DNA of 64,000 nucleotides from Pseudomonas putida (GTDB lineage: Bacteria > Pseudomonadota > Gammaproteobacteria > Pseudomonadales > Pseudomonadaceae), in NCBI RefSeq assembly GCF_002741075.1, contig NZ_CP016634.1, forward strand, positions 2,836,501-2,900,500, written 5' to 3'. Within the stretch, counting starts at the first letter, position 1; every line of letters starts with the position of its first letter. Shown piece after piece: positions 1-10,026 of the stretch. Position numbers and translations under genes: made by a program. Under the pieces are notes generated by a model, which saw nothing but the letters and a program-made list of their open reading frames with translations, was not told the DNA's origin and searched no databases.

Positions 1-74
1 CGGCTGGCGTCCAATGGAGCACAGCGGTTAGAGTGCGCGTTTTGTTTTCGCAAACTTGAGGCAGATGTTGGCCC

Positions 75-1622
75 ATGCCCCGTAAAACCTGGCGCGCTGC
101 GCTCGCTGCCTATGCCAGCCCGTCGACCTTGGTGCTCTTGTTGCTCGGTTTCGCCGCCGGCCTGCCCTACATGCTGGTGTTCTCGACATTGTCGGTCTGG
201 CTCCGTGAGGCTGGCGTTGCCCGCGAAACCATCGGCTACGCCAGCCTGATCGGCCTGGCCTACGCGTTCAAATGGGTCTGGTCGCCCTTGCTCGACCAAT
301 GGCGCCTGCCGGTGCTCGGCGCCCTGGGCCGTCGCCGCTCCTGGTTGCTGCTGTCGCAGATGCTGGTGGTGATCGGTCTGATCGGCATGGGCCTGTGCGA
401 CCCGCAAAAACACCTTTCCTGGCTGATTGCCCTGGCCGTGCTGGTGGCGTTCGCCTCGGCCACGCAGGACATCGCCGTCGACGCCTACCGCCTGGAAATC
501 GCCGACGACCAGCGTCAGGCCGCCCTCGCCGCCAGCTACATGGCCGGTTACCGGGTCGCCGCCCTGCTCGCCACCGCCGGCGCCCTGTTCTTCGCCGAAT
601 GGTTCGGCTCCACCGGCTTTAGCTACCTGCACCAGGCCTGGACCGGCACTTACGTGCTGTTCGGTGTGTTGATGCTGCCGGCCGTGTTCACCACGCTGGT
701 GATGCGCGAACCACCGGTGCCCATGCGCACCCAACTGTCGGCGGCGCGCTATGGACTTGTGCACCAACTGGCCTCGGTGTTCGTGCTGATCATCCTGCTG
801 GTATCGGTACCGGCGAGCTTCACCCAGATGTTCAACACGGGATGGTCCACGGTGATCTCCGGCGACGCAACGATACTCGACCTGCTGCTCGAGGACCGTG
901 CCTTCCTGCGTCTGATTCTTTACGTACTGCTGACCTGGGCCTGCTTGTCGTCCCTGGGCCGTCGGGGCCTGGCGCCCGTGCTGACGCCGGTCAACGACTT
1001 CATCCTGCGCTATCGCTGGCAGGCGCTGCTGCTGCTGGGCCTGATCGCCACCTATCGCATGTCGGACACCGTGATGGGCGTAATGGCCAACGTGTTCTAC
1101 ATCGACCAGGGCTTCACCAAGGACCAGATCGCCAGTGTCAGCAAGATCTTCGGTTTGATCATGACCCTGGTCGGCGCGGGTATCGGCGGCCTGTTGATCG
1201 TGCGTTTCGGCATCCTGCCGATCCTGTTCATCGGCGGTGCGGCGTCGGCGGCGACCAACATTCTATTCCTGATGCTGGCCGACATGGGCCCGAACCTGGA
1301 GATGCTGGTGGTCACCATCTCTCTGGACAACTTCAGCTCGGGTCTTGCCACCTCGGCCTTCGTCGCCTATCTGTCGAGCCTGACCAACCTGAAGTTCTCG
1401 GCGACTCAGTACGCCTTGCTGAGCTCCATCATGCTGTTGTTGCCACGCCTGATCGGTGGCTATTCAGGCGTGCTGGTGGAGAAGTTCGGCTACCACGATT
1501 TCTTCCTGATCACTGCCCTGCTTGGCGTGCCGACCCTGATCCTGATTGCCTTGCATTGGCATCAGGAAGCCGGCCGCGGCAAGCAGGCGCCCGTGGAAGA
1601 CTCCGCGGCCGAGCGGCCGTGA
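75..1622 (+). CDS. ampG: AmpG-family muropeptide permease (MFS)
   Basis: A 515-residue, strongly hydrophobic protein with more than ten membrane segments, starting at about residue 15. It reads as an AmpG permease, with the family's N-terminal GLPYMLVFSTLSVWLREAG segment. AmpG proteins import GlcNAc-anhydroMurNAc peptides from the periplasm for cell wall recycling, which in pseudomonads also feeds AmpR-dependent beta-lactamase induction. It is convergent with the next gene, with only 22 bp between the stop codons. In P. aeruginosa the orthologous permease also sits beside mscS and yajQ, which supports AmpG rather than the second paralogue AmpP. The chosen ATG lacks a strong ribosome binding site, so the start is less certain than the family. 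Confidence 0.85.
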   Translation: MPRKTWRAALAAYASPSTLVLLLLGFAAGLPYMLVFSTLSVWLREAGVARETIGYASLIGLAYAFKWVWSPLLDQWRLPVLGALGRRRSWLLLSQMLVVIGLIGMGLCDPQKHLSWLIALAVLVAFASATQDIAVDAYRLEIADDQRQAALAASYMAGYRVAALLATAGALFFAEWFGSTGFSYLHQAWTGTYVLFGVLMLPAVFTTLVMREPPVPMRTQLSAARYGLVHQLASVFVLIILLVSVPASFTQMFNTGWSTVISGDATILDLLLEDRAFLRLILYVLLTWACLSSLGRRGLAPVLTPVNDFILRYRWQALLLLGLIATYRMSDTVMGVMANVFYIDQGFTKDQIASVSKIFGLIMTLVGAGIGGLLIVRFGILPILFIGGAASAATNILFLMLADMGPNLEMLVVTISLDNFSSGLATSAFVAYLSSLTNLKFSATQYALLSSIMLLLPRLIGGYSGVLVEKFGYHDFFLITALLGVPTLILIALHWHQEAGRGKQAPVEDSAAERP

Positions 1623-1644
1623 GATACAGGGCCGCTTTGCGGTC

Positions 1645-2886
1645 CTAGGCCACGGCCCCTTCGTCCCGACGCCCACCCACCACATACCACAACGGCCACA
1701 GCGCCAGCGCGCCGGCGATACCTGCCCCCAGTGCGAAGTGCACGAGGCTCGCCCCCGCCCCCAGCAGCGCCAGCAGCGCGCCACCGAGCCCCAGCAGGGC
1801 AATGGTGATCATGCCCAACATGGCCGACACCAGCCCCTTGCTCTGCTCGCTGGAGAACAGGGTCATGCGGTACAGCACCGCGTTGGCCACACCCAGGCCC
1901 AGGGCATACAACGACATCCCCGCGACCAGGCTTGTCACCGTCGGCCAAGTCCAGGTTGCCACGACCATCAGGCACAGCCCTGCCAGGTAGGGCCACAGCG
2001 CGCCTCGTACCAGGCTGGCCAGCGGGTAGCGGTCAGCGATGCGGTTGATGATCAGGTTGCCCAGGATCAGCCCACCGAACACCGGCAGTTGCCACAGCGC
2101 ATACTCCATTGTGCTCAAGCCCTCGTCGCTGATCAGCAGTACCGGCGACAGGCCGATCCAGCCAATCAGCGGCAAGCCCACCAGGCCCAGCGCCGCACTG
2201 CCCGCCACGAATCGGCGATTGGCCAGCAGTTGACCATAGCCAGCCAGCAACGGCAGCAGATGAACCGGAGTGAACGGCAGGCGAGAACCATCACGCCGCT
2301 CCACGCCCAATGTTTCCGGCATCAGCCGGTACAGCAACAGCCAAGTCAGCACCGCACCGACGGCGAACGCCAGGAACAACCAGCGCCAGTCCAGCCATTG
2401 CAACAGCAATGTGCCCACCAATGGCCCCAACAGGGGCGACAGCAAGGCGATATTCGCCAACAAGGCCATCATGCGCACCGCATCGGCTTCGCTGAACGCC
2501 TCGTTCAAGGCCGGGTAGCTGACCGTGACGACAAAGCCCAGGCCAATGCCCTGCAACAGGCGCAGCAGGTTGAACAGGCCGATGTCGTGCACCCAGTAGG
2601 TGGCCAGGCAGGCCACGCCAAAGAACGCACAGCCAGCCAGCAACAGCGGGCGACGACCATAGCGGTCGGCCAGCGGGCCGATCAGCCATTGCAACAGCAC
2701 ACCGCCTAGCAGGTACAGGTTCAGGGCGTGGGGAATGTACTCGGGGCTGGCCTTGAGGTCGTCGACCACCACGGGCATGGCAGGCATGACCGCATCACTG
2801 GCGAGGTATGTCAGCAATTCGAACAGGGCCAGGGTCAGCGCGAACAGCAAGGCGCGCAGAGGCGTGATATGCAGCAATGGTTTCAT
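1645..2886 (-). CDS. MdfA-like multidrug efflux MFS transporter
   Basis: A 413-residue, 12-segment major facilitator. It resembles E. coli MdfA along its whole length. The first membrane segment carries the acidic pair of MdfA (Glu26 and Asp34 there), here Glu23 and Asp31 in ALFELLTYLASD. The loop 2-3 motif A (GPLADRYGRRP) and the segment GPLVG are also present. MdfA proteins exchange protons for cationic and neutral drugs at the inner membrane. No regulator is adjacent. The exact substrates cannot be read from the sequence. Confidence 0.8.
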   Translation of the reverse strand: MKPLLHITPLRALLFALTLALFELLTYLASDAVMPAMPVVVDDLKASPEYIPHALNLYLLGGVLLQWLIGPLADRYGRRPLLLAGCAFFGVACLATYWVHDIGLFNLLRLLQGIGLGFVVTVSYPALNEAFSEADAVRMMALLANIALLSPLLGPLVGTLLLQWLDWRWLFLAFAVGAVLTWLLLYRLMPETLGVERRDGSRLPFTPVHLLPLLAGYGQLLANRRFVAGSAALGLVGLPLIGWIGLSPVLLISDEGLSTMEYALWQLPVFGGLILGNLIINRIADRYPLASLVRGALWPYLAGLCLMVVATWTWPTVTSLVAGMSLYALGLGVANAVLYRMTLFSSEQSKGLVSAMLGMITIALLGLGGALLALLGAGASLVHFALGAGIAGALALWPLWYVVGGRRDEGAVA

Positions 2887-2974
2887 GATGAAAAACAGCT
2901 GAAAACAGGAGGGATCAGCCTATATGCCAGAAATGACAGGATTAGGCTGTGAACAAGTGTAATGGGGTAGAGCG

Positions 2975-3059
2975 CATCGCGGGACAAGCCTCGCTCCACC
3001 GTTCGAATGCACGCTGAATGCGTGCATTGCATCAGAAGGAGCGGGCTTGTCCCGCGATA
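2975..3059. repeat. REP pair (inverted)
   Basis: ATCGCGGGACAAGCCTCGCTCC at the left and its near inverted copy GGAGCGGGCTTGTCCCGCGAT at the right enclose a small TGCACGC/GCGTGCA hairpin. This is a typical Pseudomonas REP doublet between the efflux gene start and the mscS stop. Confidence 0.8.
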
Positions 3060-3079
3060 GGTATGTTGCGCAGTGCAGC

Positions 3080-3928
3080 TTACTGCACAGCCGGCTCCTG
3101 CACCACGCGGATGACCCGCTGCGGGAAGGGTATGTCGATGCCTTCGGCCTTGAGGCGATCACGGGCGTGCTCGTTGAGCATGAACATCACGTCCCAGTAA
3201 TCGGCGGTCTTGACCCATACGCGCAGGGACACAGTGATCGCGCTGTCGCCCAAGGTGGAAACCACCGCCTGCGGGGCCGGATCCTGCATGACGCGGGGAT
3301 CCTTGGCCAGCTCCAGCAGGACATTGCGGGCTTTCTGCAGGTCGGCGTCATAGTCGACGCCCACATCGAACACCACCTTGCGGGTAGGCTGGCGGTTGAA
3401 GTTGGTGACGATACCGTTGGACAGGCTGCCGTTGGGCATGATCACGGTCTTGTTGTCACCGGTGCGCAGCACGGTGTGGAAGATCTGGATGCTGTCCACG
3501 GTGCCACTGACGCCCTGGGCTTCGATCCAATCGCCGATACGGAACGGGCGGAACAGCAAGATCAGTACGCCGCCAGCGAAGTTCGCCAGGCTGCCCTGCA
3601 GGGCCAGGCCGATAGCCAGGGCGGAACCACCGATGGCCGCCACGAACGAGGTGGTCTCGATGCCGATCATCGAGGCCACGCTGATCGCCAGCAGTATCTT
3701 CAGCACGATGTTGGCGAGGGTGCTGATGAAGCTTTGCAGCGCCGGATCAGAGTTGCGCATCCCGACCAGCTTGCCAAGGCGGGCGCTGATCTTGTTGGTG
3801 ACCCACCAGCCGATAGCCAGGGTCACCAGCGCGAGCGCTACGCGGCTGCCGTATTCCATGATCAAAGGGATCCAGGTCTGCGATTGGCGGACCAGTTGAT
3901 CGACTTCGGCGTTCAAATCCATATTCAT
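3080..3928 (-). CDS. mscS: MscS-type small-conductance mechanosensitive channel
   Basis: A 282-residue protein, close to the 286 of E. coli MscS. Three N-terminal membrane helices are followed by the Gly/Ala-rich pore helix (GGSALAIGLALQGSLANFAG, about residues 98-117) and the cytoplasmic beta domain with the PNG turn of the family. MscS channels open under membrane tension and release solutes on osmotic downshock. It follows yajQ on the same strand, but a terminator lies between them, so it is probably transcribed from its own promoter. A REP pair follows its stop. Confidence 0.9.
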   Translation of the reverse strand: MNMDLNAEVDQLVRQSQTWIPLIMEYGSRVALALVTLAIGWWVTNKISARLGKLVGMRNSDPALQSFISTLANIVLKILLAISVASMIGIETTSFVAAIGGSALAIGLALQGSLANFAGGVLILLFRPFRIGDWIEAQGVSGTVDSIQIFHTVLRTGDNKTVIMPNGSLSNGIVTNFNRQPTRKVVFDVGVDYDADLQKARNVLLELAKDPRVMQDPAPQAVVSTLGDSAITVSLRVWVKTADYWDVMFMLNEHARDRLKAEGIDIPFPQRVIRVVQEPAVQ

Positions 3929-3955
3929 CTCCTGATGCCGGATGACACATACACG

Positions 3956-3985
3956 AAAAAACAGGCCGCGGAATTTCCGCGGCCT
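3956..3985 (-). terminator. Rho-independent terminator of yajQ
   Basis: A 9-bp stem AGGCCGCGG/CCGCGGCCT with a 5-nt loop, followed on the minus strand by TGTTTTTT. It lies 50 bp beyond the yajQ stop and before the mscS start. Confidence 0.85.
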
Positions 3986-4034
3986 CAGGGACCCATGGAC
4001 ATCAATACGCCATCAAGGTTCCTGCGATACCTGA

Positions 4035-4520
4035 TCAGTCGCGGAAGTTGTTGAACTGCAGCGGCATCTCGAATTCCTTGGTGCGCAGCAGGGCGATGGC
4101 TTCCTGCAGGTCGTCACGCTTCTTGCCGGTGACACGTACCTGCTCGCCCTGGATGGCGGCCTGAACCTTCAGCTTGCCGTCCTTGATGGTGGCTACGATC
4201 TTCTTGGCCAGGTCCTTGTCGATACCCTCGCGGAACTTGGCTTCCTGCTTCATTTCCTTGCCCGAGGGGTAGGCGTCCTTGACTTCCAGGCACTTGACGT
4301 CGATCTTGCGCTTGACCAAGGCCATGCGAAGAATCTCGATCATCGCCTCGAGCTGGAATTCCGCCTCGGCGGTCAGGAGCACGGTCTGCTCCTTGTCCTT
4401 GAACTCGAAGCTGCCCTTGCCCTTGAGGTCGTAGCGACGGTCCAGTTCCTTCACCGCGTTGTCCACGGCGTTGGTGACTTCGTGCTTGTCCAGTTCCGAT
4501 ACCACGTCGAACGAAGGCAT
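4035..4520 (-). CDS. yajQ: YajQ-family nucleotide / cyclic-di-GMP-binding protein
   Basis: 161 residues starting [15 protein letters not shown], the conserved YajQ N-terminus and usual length. A longer open frame extends upstream, but the family start is the ATG at 4520. YajQ proteins have two RNP-like folds. Some (Xanthomonas XC_3703 and the P. aeruginosa orthologue) bind cyclic di-GMP and act as effectors in virulence and biofilm control; binding is not shown for this copy. It is divergent from panE, with a 97-bp gap holding a hairpin (4542-4566) and the panE promoter. Confidence 0.9.
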   Translation of the reverse strand: MPSFDVVSELDKHEVTNAVDNAVKELDRRYDLKGKGSFEFKDKEQTVLLTAEAEFQLEAMIEILRMALVKRKIDVKCLEVKDAYPSGKEMKQEAKFREGIDKDLAKKIVATIKDGKLKVQAAIQGEQVRVTGKKRDDLQEAIALLRTKEFEMPLQFNNFRD

Positions 4521-4571
4521 GGTTGTTCTCCAAAAATAAAAGCGCGCTCGGTCGGATGGAGCGCGCCAGGT

Positions 4572-5535
<964 letters not shown>

Positions 5536-5574
5536 CGCTGGCCCTTCAACCGCACAGAGGATAAACCCTCGCCC

Positions 5575-7605
5575 ATGACCTTGCGCCAACGCCTGGAAAA
5601 CCTCCCGGTCGGGCAGAAGCTGCTGGCGGCCCTGCTGGTATTGCTGGTCACCATCCTTCTGGTGGCCAACCTGACGTTCATCAGCGCCGCCTACTGGATC
5701 ACCCAGGAAAGCATGGCGCCCCAGGCCCTGCAGACCATCGGTCGGCTGGTGTCCAACCCACAGCTGTCGGCCAGAGCCGGCGACTCACCGCAAACGGCCA
5801 CTGCACTACTCCAAGAGCTGGACAGCTATTCACCCTTGCGCGCAGCGGCCTTGTACGGCAGCGATGGGCGCATGCTGGCGCAGCTGCAACATGGCGAGCC
5901 GCTGGCCCTGCCTAAGCGTTTTCGCAACATCGATGGCTGGCGCCTGATGGAGTTTCGCAGCACACAGCTGATCCGCCTGCCTCGCGAAGGCGGCCCGCCG
6001 GCGCACCTGCTGCTGGTGGCCAGCAGCGAACTGCCCGTGGCCTTCTACACCGGCACCCTGACCGCCAGCCTGGCGATCCTGGTGTTCAGCATCCTGCTGT
6101 GGATGGTCATCGCCCGCCAGATCAAGCGCCTGATCACCCAGCCCATCAACCAGCTGGAGGAGCTCAGCCGTCAGGTCACCCGCGAGGAGAGCTATGCCCT
6201 GCGCGCCCGACGCGGCAACGACGACGAGATCGGCAGCCTGGCCGAGGCGTTCAACACCATGCTCTCGCGCATCGAGGCGCGCGAGCAGCAACTCAAGCGT
6301 ACCCGCGACGAGTTCCAGATGGCCTATGACCAGGCCCAGGGCCTGGCCGAGGAAACCCGCCATACCAATCGCAAGCTGGAGCTGGAAGTCCAGGTGCGCA
6401 GCAAGATCGAGAAGAAACTCACAGGCTTTCAGAACTACCTCAACAGCATCATCGATTCCATGCCCTCGGCCCTCATCGCCTTGGACGAGCAGCTCTACGT
6501 GACCCAGTGGAACCACGAGGCGACCGTGCTCTCCGGCACGCCCCTGGACGAGGCGCTGAACCAACCGATCTTCATTGCCTTCGAGCCGCTCAAGCCGTTT
6601 CTCCCGCAGCTCAAGGAAAGCGTGGAGAAACACCGGGTGGCGAAGATCGAACGGGTCACCTGGCCCAAGGGCGAGGACCTGCGCCACTATGCCCTGACCT
6701 TCTACCCACTGACTGGCGGCGGTGGCCGTGGCGTGGTGATTCGTATCGACGACATCACCCAGCGCCTGTCGCTCGAAGAGATGATGGTGCAGTCGGAGAA
6801 AATGCTCTCGGTGGGAGGGCTGGCCGCTGGCATGGCCCATGAGATCAACAACCCGCTCGGCGCCATCTTGCACAACGTGCAGAACATTCGCCGTCGACTG
6901 TCGCCGGAGCTGCCGCGCAACCAGGAGCAGGCTGCAGAGCTGGACATCGACCTGGCGACCGTCAATCGCTACCTCGAAAGCCGCGACGTTCCGCAGTTGC
7001 TCGACGGCATCCAGCAGGCCGGTGCACGGGCGGCGAAGATCGTCACCCACATGCTCAGCTTCAGCCGTCGCAGCAATCGTCAGTTGGTGCCCTGCGACTT
7101 GCCCGCCCTAATTGACCAGGCCGTGGAAATCGCAGGCAATGACTTCGACCTGACGGTCGGTTTCGACTTCAAGGGCCAGCATATCGTGCGCCAGTTCGAC
7201 CCCGAACTGGGGCCGGTGCCCTGCACCGCCAACGAGCTGGAGCAAGTGCTGTTGAACCTACTCAAGAACGCCGCCCAGGCCATTCACCAACGGCCGCAGC
7301 CCGCCGAACCTGGGCGTATCGTCCTGCGTACCCGGCTCAACCCGCCCTGGGCGGAAATCCAGGTCGAGGACAACGGCGTCGGCATGCCCGAATCGGTGCG
7401 CAAACGCACGTTCGAGCCGTTCTTCACCACCAAGGAGATCGGCCAGGGCACAGGGCTTGGCCTGTCGGTTTCATATTTCATCATCACCAACAATCACAAG
7501 GGGCAGATGGAGGTTCACTCCGCGCCCGGCCAGGGCACCTGCTTCACCCTGCGCCTGCCCCTCGGCCAGCCGGCACCGATGGCGTCGGCCAACACGGAGG
7601 CATGA
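5575..7605 (+). CDS. PAS-containing membrane sensor histidine kinase
   Basis: 676 residues: membrane segment at about 15-37, periplasmic region to about 150, second segment at about 157-178, HAMP and coiled coil to about 285, PAS domain at about 285-400, HisKA with phospho-acceptor His422 in [12 protein letters not shown], then HATPase with N box ([12 protein letters not shown]), DNGVGM and GQGTGLGL. There is no receiver domain, so it needs a separate response regulator, and none is encoded nearby. Its position after panE matches P. aeruginosa PA4398, which has been linked to swarming and biofilm. The signal is unknown. It runs into the cobalamin adenosyltransferase gene with a 1-nt gap. Confidence 0.85.
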   Translation: MTLRQRLENLPVGQKLLAALLVLLVTILLVANLTFISAAYWITQESMAPQALQTIGRLVSNPQLSARAGDSPQTATALLQELDSYSPLRAAALYGSDGRMLAQLQHGEPLALPKRFRNIDGWRLMEFRSTQLIRLPREGGPPAHLLLVASSELPVAFYTGTLTASLAILVFSILLWMVIARQIKRLITQPINQLEELSRQVTREESYALRARRGNDDEIGSLAEAFNTMLSRIEAREQQLKRTRDEFQMAYDQAQGLAEETRHTNRKLELEVQVRSKIEKKLTGFQNYLNSIIDSMPSALIALDEQLYVTQWNHEATVLSGTPLDEALNQPIFIAFEPLKPFLPQLKESVEKHRVAKIERVTWPKGEDLRHYALTFYPLTGGGGRGVVIRIDDITQRLSLEEMMVQSEKMLSVGGLAAGMAHEINNPLGAILHNVQNIRRRLSPELPRNQEQAAELDIDLATVNRYLESRDVPQLLDGIQQAGARAAKIVTHMLSFSRRSNRQLVPCDLPALIDQAVEIAGNDFDLTVGFDFKGQHIVRQFDPELGPVPCTANELEQVLLNLLKNAAQAIHQRPQPAEPGRIVLRTRLNPPWAEIQVEDNGVGMPESVRKRTFEPFFTTKEIGQGTGLGLSVSYFIITNNHKGQMEVHSAPGQGTCFTLRLPLGQPAPMASANTEA

Positions 7606-7606
7606 G

Positions 7607-8173
7607 ATGGGCTATCGGCTGTCGAAGATCTACACCCGCACCGGGGACAAAGGCGAAACCGGCCTTGGCGATGGCCGTCGGGTGCCCAAGGATCATCCGC
7701 GGATCGAGGCGATCGGCGAGGTGGACAGCCTCAACAGCCAGCTGGGTGTGCTGCTCGCCGGGCTGCAGGCCGAAGCCCTGGAAGAGTTGATCGAGGTTCT
7801 GGCGCCCTGCCAGCACCGACTGTTCGATTTGGGCGGCGAACTGGCGATGCCCAGCTACCAGGCCTTGGACCTGGGCGAAGTGGAGCGACTGGAAGCGGCC
7901 ATCGACCGCTGGAACGAGGAGCTTGGGCCCCTGAAGAACTTCATCCTGCCCAGTGGCTCGGCGCTGGTAGCCCAGGCCCATGTATGCCGAAGCCAGGCGC
8001 GCAGCGCGGAGCGGCGGTGCCAACAGTTGAATGCCATCGAGCCGCTGGAAGGGGTGGGCTTGGCGTACATCAACCGCCTGTCCGATCTGTTGTTCGTCGC
8101 AGCGCGGATCATCGGGCGACGCCAAGGGGTCGCCGAGGTGCTGTGGCAGGCTGCGGCCAAGCCCCAAGGCTGA
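7607..8173 (+). CDS. PduO-type ATP:cob(I)alamin adenosyltransferase
   Basis: 188 residues starting MGYRLSKIYTRTGDKGETG. The TRTGDKGETGLGDG N-terminus binds ATP in the PduO family, and the conserved central and C-terminal helices (RSQARSAERRC, YINRLSDLLFVAAR) are present. It converts cob(I)alamin to adenosylcobalamin. A longer frame reads back into the kinase gene, but the ATG at 7607 has GGAGG 8 nt upstream and begins just after the kinase stop, so the two are probably co-transcribed and coupled. Confidence 0.9.
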   Translation: MGYRLSKIYTRTGDKGETGLGDGRRVPKDHPRIEAIGEVDSLNSQLGVLLAGLQAEALEELIEVLAPCQHRLFDLGGELAMPSYQALDLGEVERLEAAIDRWNEELGPLKNFILPSGSALVAQAHVCRSQARSAERRCQQLNAIEPLEGVGLAYINRLSDLLFVAARIIGRRQGVAEVLWQAAAKPQG

Positions 8174-8196
8174 ATCGCGGGCTGCTCTTCAGTCTG

Positions 8197-8307
8197 TTCG
8201 CGGGTGAACCCGCCCCCCCAACGCCCGCGTCGATGAACGTCGCTGCTACTGGACTGCGCAGCTCTTGAGGGCTGCGCTGTACTGGTGGGAGTGGGTTTAC
8301 CCGCGAA
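8197..8307. repeat. REP pair (inverted)
   Basis: TTCGCGGGTGAACCCGCC at 8197 and GTGGGAGTGGGTTTACCCGCGAA ending at 8307, in opposite orientation, between two convergent genes. Confidence 0.8.
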
Positions 8308-8316
8308 TGATCGACA

Positions 8317-9261
8317 TCAAGCCTGCGGCCAGAACGCCCGGATACCTGCAACGCCCTGGGCACCGATCTCCCAGGCACGCTCACGCTCAGCGGCTCCAAC
8401 GCCTCCGAGCAGGAACACCGGATGATTGATCCCCTGGATCAACCGGCCTGCAGCCTCCCAACCCAGCGGCGTGGCTTCGGGATGGGTCTGGGTTACCTCC
8501 ACCGGCGACAAGGTGACGAAGTCCACCCCCATCTGCTCAGCCAGGGCCAGCTCTTCGGCGTTGTGGCACGAAGCCGCCAACCAACGAGCCTTGGGGAACG
8601 GTCGGCCATTGGCGGCATACTTGCGCAGTTGCGCGGACGTCAGGTGCCAACCCGCCGACGGGAAGTCGCCCAGCCATTCCAACGGCCCTTTGAGCATCAG
8701 CTGGGCCTTACCGGCGCACAGCCCCACCGCATCGACAGCCACATCACGGTACTTGGGATCGTACATGTCCGGTGCCCGCAGTTGGATCAGGCGAATGCCA
8801 CCCGCGATGGCCTTCTGGATGCCACGCAGCAGCTCGGGCGCCTCCAGGCCATCAGGGGTGATCAGGTACTGGTCTGGCAGACGCGCGGCAGCGACGATCG
8901 GCGTGTTGGCCTCGGGAAACGCGTATTGCCCCAGGTCACGCGGCGCGACCCAGGCCAGGGGCTGCCCCTCGGCGCCGTGGGGTTCGCCGGTAAAGGCGTC
9001 GACCTCACGAACATCCAGCAGCACCTGTTTGTCCGGGTAGTCATGGCTGACCTTGATCAACGGCCGCGAACGGGTCACCTCGATGCCCAGCTCTTCGCGC
9101 AGCTCACGGGCCAGCGCCACCTCGACGGCTTCGCCCTCCTCCACCTTACCCCCCGGGAACTCCCAGAGGCCGCCCTGGTGCTGGGTATCGGCTCGGCGAG
9201 CGATCAGGATGCGCCCATCGACACCGCGAATGACCGCCGCCACAACATGAATCCGCTTCAC
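8317..9261 (-). CDS. mutT: Nudix (MutT-like) hydrolase fused to a ThiE-like domain
   Basis: 314 residues from a GTG start that overlaps the upstream gene's stop as GTGA; GGAG lies 8 nt before it, which is better than the longer frame. Residues 1 to about 130 are a MutT-type Nudix domain with the full box GGKVEEGEAVEVAL...REELG, expected to hydrolyse 8-oxo-dGTP and similar nucleotides. Residues of about 135-314 form a thiamine-phosphate-synthase-like barrel (IQLRAPD, GWHL, SCHNAEEL, LGGVG). Several ThiE catalytic positions are altered (QLREKD reads QLRAPD), so thiamine phosphate synthesis is doubtful. The fusion is common in Pseudomonas. Confidence 0.85.
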   Translation of the reverse strand: MKRIHVVAAVIRGVDGRILIARRADTQHQGGLWEFPGGKVEEGEAVEVALARELREELGIEVTRSRPLIKVSHDYPDKQVLLDVREVDAFTGEPHGAEGQPLAWVAPRDLGQYAFPEANTPIVAAARLPDQYLITPDGLEAPELLRGIQKAIAGGIRLIQLRAPDMYDPKYRDVAVDAVGLCAGKAQLMLKGPLEWLGDFPSAGWHLTSAQLRKYAANGRPFPKARWLAASCHNAEELALAEQMGVDFVTLSPVEVTQTHPEATPLGWEAAGRLIQGINHPVFLLGGVGAAERERAWEIGAQGVAGIRAFWPQA

Positions 9262-9890
9262 CCTTCTCGCTCCGCCAGGCCAGCCTTGTGCCATGCCTGG
9301 AAGGCCGGCCACTGGTAAATGGTTTCAATATAGGTGGCCGCCTCGGCCGGGACTTCGACACGGTAGGTGCGAAGACGCACCGCCACCGGCGCGAAGAACG
9401 CATCGGCCAGGCTCGGCTTGCCGAACAGGAACGGTCCAGGCGCCTTGGCCGCCAGCCGGCACTCGGACCACAGGGCAACGATACGGTCGATATCGACTTG
9501 CACCTCTAGCGGCATGTGCTCCAGCGCTTGGTCACGAGACAGGTCGAATGGCATCGCACTGCGCAGGGCCATGAAACCGCTGTGCATCTGCGCGCAGGCC
9601 GAACGGGCCTGGGCACGGGCAGCGATATCCGCCGGCCACAGCTGGGCTTCGGGATGGCGTTCGGCGAGGTATTCGGCAATGGCCAAGGAGTCGGCGATAA
9701 CGCCGTGCTCGGTCTTGAGCAGCGGCACCTTGCCGGTGGCGGAGAATTCGAGGAGGCGCTTGCGGGTATCGGGCTGGTTCAGGGTAATCAGCGTTTCTTC
9801 ATAGGGTACGCCAGCCAGCTCGAGGGCCAGAGCGCCGCGTAGCGACCAGGAAGAGTACAGCTTGTCGCCGATGATCAGGTGATAGCTCAT
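9258..9890 (-). CDS. Glutathione S-transferase family protein
   Basis: 210 residues from MSYHLIIGDKLYSSWSLRG. The SSWSLRG segment is the N-terminal thioredoxin-fold active-site loop, followed by the VPLL cis-proline and DSLAIAEYL motifs (glutathione contacts), then an all-helical C-terminal domain. It resembles the YfcF type. The substrate is unknown. The ATG at 9890 has GGAG 9 nt upstream; the longer frame has no such signal. It is translationally coupled to the Nudix gene through the GTGA overlap. The gene pair is also adjacent in P. aeruginosa. Confidence 0.85.
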   Translation of the reverse strand: MSYHLIIGDKLYSSWSLRGALALELAGVPYEETLITLNQPDTRKRLLEFSATGKVPLLKTEHGVIADSLAIAEYLAERHPEAQLWPADIAARAQARSACAQMHSGFMALRSAMPFDLSRDQALEHMPLEVQVDIDRIVALWSECRLAAKAPGPFLFGKPSLADAFFAPVAVRLRTYRVEVPAEAATYIETIYQWPAFQAWHKAGLAEREG

Positions 9891-9935
9891 GGTTCGGCTC
9901 CATTGGGGTGGAATGTCAGGGCTGTTGCAGCCCAT

Positions 9936-10001
9936 CGTGGCACAAGGCCGCTCCTACAGGGACCGCGCGAGCCCATGTAGGAGCGGCCTTGAGCCGCGAA
10001 A
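9936..10001. repeat. REP pair (inverted)
   Basis: CACAAGGCCGCTCCTACA and its inverse TGTAGGAGCGGCCTTGAG, followed by CCGCGAAAGGG, between the argJ stop and the GST start. Confidence 0.8.
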
Positions 10002-10026
10002 GGGCCGCTGCGCGGCCCCTGCTGAA

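Noticed and set aside
1546..2709. A 387-codon plus-strand frame opposite the MdfA-like gene
   Set aside because: Gln/Arg/His-rich shadow translation with no family resemblance.
4542..4566. GCGCGCTC/GAGCGCGC hairpin between yajQ and panE as a terminator
   Set aside because: It lies upstream of both divergent genes and has no T run, so termination is unlikely; at most a leader structure of yajQ.
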